Shown here: piece after piece, positions 9,721-21,950 of the stretch
Position numbering within the stretch: position 1 is the stretch's first letter
How the letters are laid out: every line of letters begins with the position of its first letter
DNA from: Clusia tigrina
Lineage: Eukaryota > Arthropoda > Insecta > Diptera > Clusiidae
Reading direction: 5' to 3'
NCBI GenBank assembly: GCA_920105625.2
Contig: OV050030.1
Location: forward strand, 108,087,216-108,151,215
DNA: 64,000 nucleotides
Position numbers and translations under genes: made by a program
The notes under the pieces: model-generated
Told to the model about the DNA's origin: nothing
The model's database searches: none
What the model saw: the letters and a program-made list of their open reading frames with translations, nothing else

Positions 9721-10251
9721 TTTTAAGCCTGTTACGTAGCCTCGGTTAGGATGCCCACGTGAGCTATAGTGCCTCGACAGTAAACCTCAACACTCCCACA
9801 GTTCCGATTGCACCCGATTTGACCGAACAAACTTGATCGATGAGAATCACCGAAATGCAGGTAACCGAACTCGCAGTTGTGCAACACCGTTGTTTGGGTG
9901 CTTTGGGGCGGAAATCTAATTGAAGCAAACACCTTAGAGCGAGCTGCATTGAAGGGACGCATGTCTCACATGCGCATGGTGGATTGACAGCTTGGACGCG
10001 CAAGGTCGAGGGACAGACGGATAGCTTGCAAGCGTAAGCAAGAGCTGACACTGGCGGACCGACAACTGGTACGCGCATGTAGCGCTGACGGAAAGTCACA
10101 GTGCACCCTACCAACTAACATATATATATAAGAAAATAAAGACAAATTTAAACATTTATAATTAGTTTTAAATGTTTATATTATTAACATAACTTTTACA
10201 TTATATGTGCTGATGCAATCATATACCGGACACGGCTGCAGAGAAAGACGC
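9721..10251. other. Possible LTR-like sequence; no gene
   Basis: A less AT-rich block (about 9740-10110) is followed by TATATATA and AATAAA-like sequence (10118-10140). Its place upstream of gag in the minus direction suggests a decayed 5' LTR, but I cannot find a matching 3' LTR or primer site. Minus-strand frames here are cysteine-rich without recognisable similarity and I do not call them genes. Confidence 0.3.
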
Positions 10252-10801
10252 CAAAGCAGCAAATTATTCCTTGCACCAAAATAATTTTCAAGGTACAACC
10301 AAAGAAGATAAAGAAAGTATAGTTGATTACCGCGTTATTTATTTACAGTTTCATCAATCAGAAGTGTAAATGAATTTATTGGGTTTATTGCACACGTATT
10401 CCATATGTGAGTCTATAGTTGTGTAAAATAGTGTATATTTGCAAAAAAAAAATCATTTATGTCAGGACTAAGTTTCATTTAAACTTTTACGGGGCCATTT
10501 CATTTTTATTTTAGAACTACCTACGAACTAAAAAAAAAATTATAATAAATTCAACAAAAAAATTATATTTAATTTAGAGTTGAAAGTCAATAAATTCAAT
10601 TATTATTTTATAATTAGTCAAATCTAATCCAATTACATTCCATTTTCACTTTTCTTCACTGAAATGCACTATGGTAATACTAAGTTGTAGAGTCTCAATT
10701 ATTTAGTATTTTTGCATACTAATAACTATAATAATTAAAAAATTCATTTGTTTGATTGATTTGATTTGTTATTGTTTGATCAAAAAATAAAGTATTTATT
10801 T

Positions 10802-11560
10802 ATACATCAACAACTATCTTGACCCCTTTAAAGTAATTCCCCTCAGATATAATACACTTATTCCAGCGTTTTTTTCAATCCTCGAAACACTTCTGAAACG
10901 CTTTTTTTAGTATCGTCAACAGCTCCTGTTTCGATTTTTCTTTTATCTCCTCAATCGTAGCAAAACGCTTTCCTTTCATCGGTGTCTTCAGTTTTGGAAA
11001 GAGGAAAAAGTCAGCGGGGGCCACGTCCGATGAATACGGTGGTTGAGGCATGATAACGGTTTTGTTTTTGGCCAAAAACAGCTCCTGAGCGATGTCCATG
11101 CGACGTTGTTTTTGCTCAAAATTTAGCAATTTTGCAACAATCTTCGATGCCGCACGTTTCATGCCTAAAACAGCCGTAAAAATTGCATGGCATGAGCCGA
11201 ACGATATGCCAACATCATCAGCAACCTCTCTGATAGTGATTCGACGATTATCCAAAATCATTTTCTTCACTGCGTCAATGTTTTCATCGGTTGTTTACGT
11301 GCTCGGGCGACCAGGACGAGCATCGTCATTGACATCTTCTCGGCCTTCCTTAAACCGGTTATACCACAATTGAACTTGTGTTCTGCTCATAGTAGACTCG
11401 CCAAAGGCTACAGTCAACATTTCAAATGTCCTTGCGCATTTAATTTCATTTTTGACACAAAACTGAATAAAGTTTCTTTGTTCCATTTTTTCGAATAGTA
11501 GAAAATCGAAGAGCATACCAAAACACGACTAACCTTTTTATCTGTCAAAAACAAACTGAC
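10802..11560 (-). pseudogene. Internally deleted mariner transposase, copy A
   Basis: Minus-strand frames 11516-11295 and 11270-10875 are in the same phase, separated by an in-frame TAA. They encode the mariner N-terminal helix-turn-helix region (EQRNFIQFCVKNE, QVQLWYNRFKEGR, DDARPGRPST), the second HTH (ITIREVADDVGISFGS), then a jump straight to the end of the catalytic domain (PPYSSDVAPADFFLFPKLK). About 140 residues, including the first two catalytic aspartates, are missing. A TGA also replaces the usual Trp after CFED. TIRs were not clearly delimited. It cannot be active but could have been a non-autonomous copy. Confidence 0.85.
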
Positions 11561-11639
11561 AATCCAAAATGGTTGGTATTGCCAACATATATAACAGACA
11601 TGTGTAACAAACTAAAAAAAAAAATGCGAACAATGATGA

Positions 11640-12259
11640 TGTTAATTGCATTAACAGTTGATGTGCAAACCTCATTGGGAGGTATGTAACATTCAAACTT
11701 TTAATGCATAACATATTCTTTTGCATACAATTAGGCTTGTGTTAAGCAAACCTTGCCAGCTTAACGATGGAATTTGCATTGTTGACAAAAACTCCAATAT
11801 ATACTACATCAGCGAAGGCATTGCACTGGATGAAACATGATATCAAGTGCAATACGCTGAAAAACTCAATTCAAGGCCAGCTTGCAAATTTGTCAATAAT
11901 GCACATTTCATGGTTATGCTGTCAATTCAATAATACCTAATATGTATAGCCAAATTATATGTAATATATGTATATAGAAAAATGAATAAATACCCACGAA
12001 TGGCACATCCAAAAGTCAGTCAATCAGTAAGAGTTAACTGTGAGTCGTTTCATTTTAACTTAACATTGATTGATTCTCCTTCTCCGACCCCAAGGATTAT
12101 GTGCCTGTTGTCAAAGCCACCATCAACTCGGTACAAGCACCGCTGTTGACATTAGGTCCTTTTTCAACGATACCAAGGTTTACGTGCCTGGTATCAAGTT
12201 TATAATCAACTCGGTACCAGAACCGTTGTTGAAATTCAGCTGTTAATTTTAGTTTAACA
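11640..12259 (+). repeat. Extra 5' LTR of BEL1 (in duplication copy A)
   Basis: 620 bp from TGTTAATTGC to TTTAGTTTAACA. No difference noticed from 15391-16010. It is preceded by GATGA, a copied half of the original target duplication, not evidence of a second insertion. Confidence 0.9.
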
Positions 12260-12580
12260 TTTTGGTGACCCCGACGTTTGCAACCTTCTGAGTATCAGAC
12301 GGAAAGGATAACTGGTTCAAGTGCCAAGTATCCATCGATCCACTGATCATTGAAACATCCTTCAGTAGGCAGCAAACAGCTACCAACGTAGTATCCACAT
12401 TCATCAATCAAGTCCTAAGCTAGTAACCTGCAGAAGACTTCAGATATCATATACATCATCAAGCTATCAAGTGTCCTGTAACCAGCAGACGACAACAATC
12501 AAGTCAGCATTAGCCGGTAACCAGCAGACGACAACAACGAATCCTGCACATAGCATTCAAAAACATGATACGTCAGCATC

Positions 12581-14035
12581 ATGGGAATGGATGAACTATC
12601 ATTGAGGCAAGATGAACTTGCACTGGCTCTACAAAAAGCTATAGCCAATTACAAGAAGGCGCCACAAGAGCGCAGAACAATAGATGTCATAACAACAAAA
12701 GCCAAGGAGCTGGATGAATTGTGGGTACAGTTTGACAAACTCGACAATACCATCCGCGACTAACATGGCAAGGAAGTCGACCACCCATATTTCGTGAAGG
12801 ATTTACACACTGCCATTCGCACGAAATACCGAGAAGCACGCGATGGGATGGACAGAGCAGTACAGGCCATCAAACGTCTCCAGGCAGCATCAACCTCAAA
12901 GGCTGCACCGGAGGTACTCAAAACAGTACGGTCGCCGCAGCCAGCGACCAGACAAAGCGAATCAAGCACCGTGATAGCTGCCCCCAGAAATCCGTCAAGT
13001 CAGCTATGCTCACTAATTGACAAACAAAAGAAGTCAATAGACACAGCTAGCAAACTACTTAGCCAAGTGCTTAATAGTGTGACACAACAAACGTCGCACT
13101 ATTATGCAATGCAGGCGAAGACAGTAGAAACGCATTGGAAATCTGCCCAGGACCTGCACCAAAGGATCTGGTTATCTGATGAGCCCAGCTCATACGACTA
13201 CGAGGGTTTTGCCCAGATTGAGCAAGAAATCACTGCACAGATTGTGCAGCTTCAAGATATGGCTCGAGAATCTGCGGCATCAATTATGCAAGCCTCTCCA
13301 ACAGCAGTTAACAGGCAAACAGCCAATATGACGACATCAGGTCTAAAACTTCCCAAGGTTGAACTACCAAAATTCGATGGCAGCTACCACAAGTGGAGGC
13401 AGTTCCACGATCTATTTATGGAGTTGGTCGACAAACAACCAATTCCAGCTTGCCAAAAGATGTGGTTCTTGAAGTCCAGTTTATCCGGTCAGGCGGAAGG
13501 ACTAATTCGGCATTTCACAGCATCGGCAAATGATTACGAGGCTGCATGGGCGGTGGTCAAGGATCGATATGAAAACCCTCGGCTGCTGATAAACGCAACG
13601 TTAAGCAGACTGCTCTCCCAACCGACAATCAACAACTTTCAGGCATCAGCGATTAAGTTCCTCCACGACACTACCAAGGAGTGCATCATGACTCTACAAG
13701 GTCTAGGAGTGAGCACCGACAGCTGGGACTCCATTCTGCTGTACATGTTAACCCAAAACCTGCACAAAACCACTCACGCATTATGGGAGCAATCCTTAAA
13801 ACAGCCGAAGGAGATACCATCTGTAAACGAATTCCTGAAATTCCTTGAACTTAGATTCCAGTCATTGGAAGCTTTAGGAGGAAGACTCAACCAGGATGCG
13901 GCAGAACAAGGGCGACCAAGGGCCTACCAGGCGTTAAGTGTTTCAGTGCCAACAGGTCCAGCATGCATCACATGCAGCCAACATCATGCGCTATTTCAAT
14001 GTCAAAGCAGCAAATTATTCCTTGCACCAAAATAA
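12581..14035 (+). pseudogene. Truncated BEL1 gag, copy A
   Basis: Begins at the same ATG as the full element (12581), has the same in-frame TAA at 12761-12763, and continues from 12764 through the BEL capsid (LKLPKVELPKFDGSYHKWR) to the first half of the zinc-knuckle region. After FQCQ the frame enters the duplicated upstream flank and stops at 14035. Truncation is therefore caused by the tandem duplication. A primer site like that at 16014 precedes it at 12263. Confidence 0.85.
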
Positions 14036-14552
14036 TTTTCAAGGTACAACCAAAGAAGATAAAGAAAGTATAGTTGATTACCGCGTTATTTATTTACAGT
14101 TTCATCAATCAGAAGTGTAAATGAATTTATTGGGTTTATTGCACACGTATTCCATATGTGAGTCTATAGTTGTGTAAAATAGTGTATATTTGCAAAAAAA
14201 AAATCATTTATGTCAGGACTAAGTTTCATTTAAACTTTTACGGGGCCATTTCATTTTTATTTTAGAACTACCTACGAACTAAAAAAAAAATTATAATAAA
14301 TTCAACAAAAAAATTATATTTAATTTAGAGTTGAAAGTCAATAAATTCAATTATTATTTTATAATTAGTCAAATCTAATCCAATTACATTCCATTTTCAC
14401 TTTTCTTCACTGAAATGCACTATGGTAATACTAAGTTGTAGAGTCTCAATTATTTAGTATTTTTGCATACTAATAACTATAATAATTAAAAAATTCATTT
14501 GTTTGATTGATTTGATTTGTTATTGTTTGATCAAAAAATAAAGTATTTATTT

Positions 14553-15311
14553 ATACATCAACAACTATCTTGACCCCTTTAAAGTAATTCCCCTCAGATA
14601 TAATACACTTATTCCAGCGTTTTTTTCAATCCTCGAAACACTTCTGAAACGCTTTTTTTAGTATCGTCAACAGCTCCTGTTTCGATTTTTCTTTTATCTC
14701 CTCAATCGTAGCAAAACGCTTTCCTTTCATCGGTGTCTTCAGTTTTGGAAAGAGGAAAAAGTCAGCGGGGGCCACGTCCGATGAATACGGTGGTTGAGGC
14801 ATGATAACGGTTTTGTTTTTGGCCAAAAACAGCTCCTGAGCGATGTCCATGCGACGTTGTTTTTGCTCAAAATTTAGCAATTTTGCAACAATCTTCGATG
14901 CCGCACGTTTCATGCCTAAAACAGCCGTAAAAATTGCATGGCATGAGCCGAACGATATGCCAACATCATCAGCAACCTCTCTGATAGTGATTCGACGATT
15001 ATCCAAAATCATTTTCTTCACTGCGTCAATGTTTTCATCGGTTGTTTACGTGCTCGGGCGACCAGGACGAGCATCGTCATTGACATCTTCTCGGCCTTCC
15101 TTAAACCGGTTATACCACAATTGAACTTGTGTTCTGCTCATAGTAGACTCGCCAAAGGCTACAGTCAACATTTCAAATGTCCTTGCGCATTTAATTTCAT
15201 TTTTGACACAAAACTGAATAAAGTTTCTTTGTTCCATTTTTTCGAATAGTAGAAAATCGAAGAGCATACCAAAACACGACTAACCTTTTTATCTGTCAAA
15301 AACAAACTGAC
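14553..15311 (-). pseudogene. Internally deleted mariner transposase, copy B
   Basis: Same sequence as the copy at 10802-11560, shifted by 3751 bp, including the in-frame TAA, the internal deletion and the C-terminal TGA. It forms the 5' flank of the complete BEL element. Confidence 0.85.
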
Positions 15312-15390
15312 AATCCAAAATGGTTGGTATTGCCAACATATATAACAGACATGTGTAACAAACTAAAAAAAAAAATGCGAACAATGATGA

Positions 15391-16010
15391 TGTTAATTGC
15401 ATTAACAGTTGATGTGCAAACCTCATTGGGAGGTATGTAACATTCAAACTTTTAATGCATAACATATTCTTTTGCATACAATTAGGCTTGTGTTAAGCAA
15501 ACCTTGCCAGCTTAACGATGGAATTTGCATTGTTGACAAAAACTCCAATATATACTACATCAGCGAAGGCATTGCACTGGATGAAACATGATATCAAGTG
15601 CAATACGCTGAAAAACTCAATTCAAGGCCAGCTTGCAAATTTGTCAATAATGCACATTTCATGGTTATGCTGTCAATTCAATAATACCTAATATGTATAG
15701 CCAAATTATATGTAATATATGTATATAGAAAAATGAATAAATACCCACGAATGGCACATCCAAAAGTCAGTCAATCAGTAAGAGTTAACTGTGAGTCGTT
15801 TCATTTTAACTTAACATTGATTGATTCTCCTTCTCCGACCCCAAGGATTATGTGCCTGTTGTCAAAGCCACCATCAACTCGGTACAAGCACCGCTGTTGA
15901 CATTAGGTCCTTTTTCAACGATACCAAGGTTTACGTGCCTGGTATCAAGTTTATAATCAACTCGGTACCAGAACCGTTGTTGAAATTCAGCTGTTAATTT
16001 TAGTTTAACA
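15391..16010 (+). repeat. 5' LTR of BEL1
   Basis: 620 bp, TGTTAATTGC to AGTTTAACA, with TG...CA ends. It contains TATATGTATATAG and AATAAA-like sequence near 15730-15745, which could serve promoter and processing roles. Flanked on the left by GATGA. Confidence 0.92.
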
Positions 16011-16013
16011 TTT

Positions 16014-16028
16014 TGGTGACCCCGACGT
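16014..16028 (+). promoter_or_regulatory. Primer-binding site, complementary to tRNA-Trp 3' end
   Basis: TGGTGACCCCGACGT starts three bases after the 5' LTR. It is complementary to the 3' end of tRNA-Trp including CCA, the primer known from avian retroviruses. The same site is at 12263-12277 in duplication copy A. Confidence 0.75.
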
Positions 16029-16331
16029 TTGCAACCTTCTGAGTATCAGACGGAAAGGATAACTGGTTCAAGTGCCAAGTATCCATCGATCCACTGATCA
16101 TTGAAACATCCTTCAGTAGGCAGCAAACAGCTACCAACGTAGTATCCACATTCATCAATCAAGTCCTAAGCTAGTAACCTGCAGAAGACTTCAGATATCA
16201 TATACATCATCAAGCTATCAAGTGTCCTGTAACCAGCAGACGACAACAATCAAGTCAGCATTAGCCGGTAACCAGCAGACGACAACAACGAATCCTGCAC
16301 ATAGCATTCAAAAACATGATACGTCAGCATC

Positions 16332-19300
16332 ATGGGAATGGATGAACTATCATTGAGGCAAGATGAACTTGCACTGGCTCTACAAAAAGCTATAGCCAAT
16401 TACAAGAAGGCGCCACAAGAGCGCAGAACAATAGATGTCATAACAACAAAAGCCAAGGAGCTGGATGAATTGTGGGTACAGTTTGACAAACTCGACAATA
16501 CCATCCGCGACTAACATGGCAAGGAAGTCGACCACCCATATTTCGTGAAGGATTTACACACTGCCATTCGCACGAAATACCGAGAAGCACGCGATGGGAT
16601 GGACAGAGCAGTACAGGCCATCAAACGTCTCCAGGCAGCATCAACCTCAAAGGCTGCACCGGAGGTACTCAAAACAGTACGGTCGCCGCAGCCAGCGACC
16701 AGACAAAGCGAATCAAGCACCGTGATAGCTGCCCCCAGAAATCCGTCAAGTCAGCTATGCTCACTAATTGACAAACAAAAGAAGTCAATAGACACAGCTA
16801 GCAAACTACTTAGCCAAGTGCTTAATAGTGTGACACAACAAACGTCGCACTATTATGCAATGCAGGCGAAGACAGTAGAAACGCATTGGAAATCTGCCCA
16901 GGACCTGCACCAAAGGATCTGGTTATCTGATGAGCCCAGCTCATACGACTACGAGGGTTTTGCCCAGATTGAGCAAGAAATCACTGCACAGATTGTGCAG
17001 CTTCAAGATATGGCTCGAGAATCTGCGGCATCAATTATGCAAGCCTCTCCAACAGCAGTTAACAGGCAAACAGCCAATATGACGACATCAGGTCTAAAAC
17101 TTCCCAAGGTTGAACTACCAAAATTCGATGGCAGCTACCACAAGTGGAGGCAGTTCCACGATCTATTTATGGAGTTGGTCGACAAACAACCAATTCCAGC
17201 TTGCCAAAAGATGTGGTTCTTGAAGTCCAGTTTATCCGGTCAGGCGGAAGGACTAATTCGGCATTTCACAGCATCGGCAAATGATTACGAGGCTGCATGG
17301 GCGGTGGTCAAGGATCGATATGAAAACCCTCGGCTGCTGATAAACGCAACGTTAAGCAGACTGCTCTCCCAACCGACAATCAACAACTTTCAGGCATCAG
17401 CGATTAAGTTCCTCCACGACACTACCAAGGAGTGCATCATGACTCTACAAGGTCTAGGAGTGAGCACCGACAGCTGGGACTCCATTCTGCTGTACATGTT
17501 AACCCAAAACCTGCACAAAACCACTCACGCATTATGGGAGCAATCCTTAAAACAGCCGAAGGAGATACCATCTGTAAACGAATTCCTGAAATTCCTTGAA
17601 CTTAGATTCCAGTCATTGGAAGCTTTAGGAGGAAGACTCAACCAGGATGCGGCAGAACAAGGGCGACCAAGGGCCTACCAGGCGTTAAGTGTTTCAGTGC
17701 CAACAGGTCCAGCATGCATCACATGCAGCCAACATCATGCGCTATTTCAATGTCAAGATTTTCTCAAAATGACACCAAGTCAGCGGTTAAACACAGTCCA
17801 AAAAGCAAACTACTGTGTAAACTGTCTGAAAGGTGGGCACAATGCCAAATCTTGCTTGTCAGGCAACTGCACCAAATGCAATAGAAAACACAACACGTTG
17901 TTGCATTTAGAATCACGGGAGCAGACCACAAGAGGAAGCCGATCAACAGCAATCAATTTAAAATCAACTACAACTCTGTCCAATACCGCAGTGGCATCAG
18001 CAGCCACCGACATCATGCCTACACATCGAAGCTGTTATGTCTTGTTGGGAACAGCTAAAATCAGAATAACAGCTGCGAATGGACGATCGGGTGAATTTAG
18101 AGCCATTCTCGACTCAGGATCACAAATCAACATCGTCTCCGAGCGTGTCATTAAAAGACTAGGCATTTATCCAATCGAGGCTTCGTTGTGCATTGAAGGT
18201 ATTGGGAATGCACAAAGAAGAGCTACGCACAGCGCTAACATGAAACTGGAATCTCGAACAAGCAACTTTGCACCCGACTTCGAGGCATTTGTGCTGCCAA
18301 GCATTGTTCCAACTCAACCAGCTCCGCAGCTAAACGTTACAAAATGGCCGATTCCTAAGGGTGTCCAACTGGCTGATCCGGACTTTCATCAACCAGGAAA
18401 AATCGATGTTCTCTTGGGCGCAGAGCTGTATTACGACCTCATAGAAATGGGCCAAATCAAACGTTCCTCTGAGCTCCCAGTCATGCAAAACACAACGCTT
18501 GGTTGGGTGATAAGTGGAAAAATTGGCCAAAGCTCAACAAAAACAGCAACATGTGCAGTCTACACTGGTCAGGAGAATGGTTCCCTCAACGACACTCTTG
18601 AAAAATTCTGGCAACTTGAAGGATTTGATTCACCGAGCTGTAAGTTTACAACCGCCGAGCGTCGCTGTGAAGAACATTTTCTGCAAAATTATCAACGTGA
18701 TATCAATGGGCGCTTCATAGTGCAATTGCCGTTCCAAACCACTCCAAACCAACTGGGAGAATCGCGGAAGTTAGCTCTGCAACGGTTCATGACAATTGAA
18801 CGAAAAATGATAAAGATTCCTGAATTCAAGGCCCAATATGTAGCCTTCATGCGAGAATACGGGAAGCTTGGTCATATGGAAGAGATTGATATAACTAGCA
18901 TCAAGAGTTCCCACTACTTTCTTCCACATTACGCCGTTTTGAAGCCAGACAGCTCAACGACAAAGCTTAGAGTCGTATTCGATGCTTCAGCCAAAACATC
19001 AACAAATGTCTCTTTAAACAATCTTCTGGCAACAGGACCAACTATCCAGGAAGATGTGTTCACTATTCTTTTGCGTTTCCGGCTCCCTCGATTTGTCTTT
19101 ACAGCCGACATTGAAAAGATGTATCGACAAGTGCGAGTAGATAAAGACGATCAAAGGCTCCAACTTATCTGGTGGAGAGAGGATCCCTCACATCCCATGA
19201 AGTTTTATCAGCTCACGACTGTCACCTACGGTACAACATCTGCACCGTATTTGGTTATCCGCACACTTCAGGCTCTGGCTGACGATCAAGCCAACAAATA

Positions 19301-19718
19301 TCAACTAGGAGCAGAAGTCGTAAAATCCAATTTTTATGTCGATGATGTGTTGAGCGGATCTGATCATCTCTCCACTGCATGTGAAATACAGCGGCAACTT
19401 CGACTCATGCTTAGTTCCGCGGGTTTCAATTTACGGAAATGGAAATGGTGCGCGAATCACCCAAGGTTACTAGAAGAAATTCCAGTCACGGACCGTGAAG
19501 TAAATATGGAATTCGGTGACACACTGGACGACAATATCAAAACAATGGGATTGATTTGGAGCCCTTCTAATGATGACTTTAAGGTCAAGGTTGGTATAGT
19601 AGAATCCGGTAGGATAACAATGCGTTCAGCCTTAGCAGATATTTCACGTATTTTCGATCCCCTTGGCTTCGTCGCGCCAGTTACGACCACAGCAAAAGTA
19701 TTCCTTCAACAACTATAG
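16332..19718 (+). pseudogene. BEL1 gag, protease and reverse transcriptase (two in-frame stops)
   Basis: The start is the ATG at 16332. One phase runs to 19718, broken by TAA at 16512-16514 (the long frame resumes at once) and ended by TAG at 19716-19718, where related elements usually have Trp. Domains: coiled, charged N-terminus; capsid (LPKFDGSYHKWRQFHDLF, about 260); cysteine knuckles (CVNCLKGGHNAKSC and CTKCNRKH); protease with DSGSQ at 18111; RT with VVFDASAKT, FTADIEKMYRQV and YVDD at 19335. The polyprotein would form particles and copy the RNA. Catalytic residues are kept, so the two nonsense changes are the main defects in this part. Confidence 0.88.
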
Positions 19719-21950
19719 AAACTTAAAATAGACTGGGACACAGAACTTCCAGCACCACTTCACAAAACATGGCTAACCTTCAAAAAGGACTTGCAGAAGT
19801 TAGAAACCATCAGCGTGCCACGCCACGTCTTCGGTCGCACAGTACCCAAGGACCCCCAAGTACACATTTTCGCTGACGCATCAGAACGTGCCTATGGAGC
19901 GGTAGCATACATGCGAACACAAGATTCCCAAAACCAGATAATCGTTCGCTTCCTATGCGCGAAATCACGAGTAGCTCCAACAAAGCAAGTAACATTACCA
20001 AGACTGGAATTGTGCGCTGCTAAGGTCGCCGTGGAATTGATGCAGAAGCTCCATGAAAGCCCATTCTTCAAAAGCGTTACAACGCATTTTTGGTCTGATT
20101 CCACAGCGGTGCTGGGATGGATAAATGCAGAATCAGCACACTACCATACATTCGTGGCAAACCGAATTTCGGCTATTCAGCAAGCAACTAATCCACAACA
20201 ATGGCGTCACGTGCCGTCCCAAGACAATCCCGCAGATCTGGTATCAAGAGGCGTGACAGCAGCTAAATTGGTAGACAACCTGTTTTGGCTATATGGACCT
20301 AAGTTCCTGCACGGATCTATGACAATTTGCCCACTTCAACCTCCGCGAGAACAATGTGCCTTGGAACTCAGGCGGCAGACGAGTGCAGCTCTAACACTCA
20401 ATTCGAAAGAGACAACAACTTTCTGGGAAGAAATCAATCACAGGAACTCAATTCGACGCCTGCAAAGAACTGTAGCATATGGCATTCGGTATGTGAAAGT
20501 ATTTAGAAACAAGGTGTCCCACCCTACAATAGCACCAACAGCTGAAGAAATGGAGGCATCATTGACATTGATTGTCAAGGGTACCCAAGGAAGAGCCTTT
20601 TACGATGACATTAAAAACTTAGAGCGTCACTCAACTGTCAATAACACTAGCGATATCAGTAATTTGTCACCGTTTATTGATGACCAAGGTGTCCTAAGGG
20701 TTGGAGGACGGCTAGAAGCATCTAACTTGAGCTATGACGCAAAACATCCCATGTTGCTGCCATACAACGACCATATCTCCAGAATGATTCTCGTCATGAT
20801 GCATGAGAATAATTTGCATTGTGGTCTACAAGGTTTGCTATCAGCGTCAAGGCAACGATTTTGGATAATAAAAGGAAAAATAATGGCCCGAAACGTTCTG
20901 CAAAATTGCGTGCGCTGCACCAGATCCAAGCTTAAGTTATTCACTCAAGTGATGGGAAATTTGCCAGCAACCAGAGTCACTCCAGCTCGCCCGTTTGTCC
21001 ATAGTGGAGTGGATTATTGCGGACCATTTTGGGTGCACTATAAAATTCGTGGAAAGAAGCCACACAAGGCTTACATCGCAGTATTTTCCTGTTTCGCAAC
21101 AAAGGCAGTTCACCTAGAGGTTGTAACCGAATTGACGACCGAAGCATTTATCGGAGCGCTGAAACGCTTCACGTCTCGCCGCGGACGGTGTGACACTATC
21201 TATTGTGACAACGCAACCAATTTCGTCGGCACAAGTAACAATCTGAAGGAGCTAAACGATGTCATCTTCTCAAACACCTCACGAGAAAATATCACGAGAT
21301 CATGCAGCGACCGTGGAATAAACTTCAAATTTATTCCTCCTAGAGCTCCACATTTTGGTGGCTTATGGGAAGCAGCTGTTAAAACCGCCAAGCATTTGCT
21401 ACTACGAAGTGTATCGACGGCATCGCTGACCTACGAAGAACTCGAAACCATCGTCGTGGAGATCGAGGGAATTTTGAATTCTCGACCGCTTACCCCAATG
21501 TCAACAGATCCAGATGACCTAACAGCGCTAACTCCGGGACACTTCTTGATAGGCGAACCGTTAACTTCACAGATAGATAAGAACATGTCAGAATCCAAGG
21601 TATCCCTACAAACTAGATGGAAATTGGTGACACACCTTAAATACGAGTTCTGGAAACGTTGGTCACACGAGTACCTTCACCAACTTCAGCAACGACACAA
21701 ATGGAAGGGTCCAACTAGCACCATAGAGCCAAATACTATGGTAATCGTCAAAGAAGATAACTTACCAGTGCTCCAATGGCCTCTAGGGCGAATTGTTAAG
21801 GTATACAAGGGTGACGATGGCTTAGTAAGAGTGTGCGACGTAAAAACACAAAGGGGCATATTTAAAAGAGCAATTCAAAGACTGGCACCATTATTCTCGG
21901 CAGATCATGACGACATCGAAGTAGATCCAGAAGAGCAACCAGTGCCAAAA
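19719..21950 (+). pseudogene. BEL1 RNase H and integrase
   Basis: Same phase as the upstream polyprotein, directly after the TAG at 19716. RNase H has FADASERAYGAVAY and FWSDSTAVLGWI. Integrase has an HHCC zinc region (about 20800-20925, ending CVRC), the core aspartates in SGVDYCGPF and YCDNATNFVG and the glutamate in FGGLWEAAVKTAKH, followed by the BEL C-terminal domain (WPLGRIVKVYKGDDG). All triad residues are present. The enzyme would insert the cDNA, here with a 5-bp duplication. No break occurs between integrase and env. Confidence 0.85.

Larger units (their letters stand above)
10252..14002. repeat. Tandem duplication of 3751 bp, copy A
   Basis: Every landmark in this copy recurs exactly 3751 bp later (mariner frames 10875 and 14626, LTR 11640 and 15391, gag start 12581 and 16332), with no indel and no substitution noticed. 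It includes AT-rich flank, a deleted mariner, a complete BEL LTR, primer site and gag up to the zinc-knuckle region. The left border is in caaagcagc at 10252. Confidence 0.92.
14003..17753. repeat. Tandem duplication of 3751 bp, copy B
   Basis: Direct repeat of copy A; it continues without a break into the rest of the BEL element. The junction at 14003 fuses gag codons to upstream flank, with a shared CAA at the breakpoints (10252, 14003, 17754), indicating microhomology. Confidence 0.92.

Noticed and set aside
9764..10114. Cysteine-rich 116-codon minus-strand frame
   Set aside because: No recognised domain, overlaps another frame of equal quality and lies in likely LTR-type sequence; coding is not supported.
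11640..14035. A separate second BEL insertion
   Set aside because: The 5' flank, GATGA and internal lesion are the same as in the downstream copy at a fixed 3751-bp offset, so this is tandem duplication, not an independent insertion.
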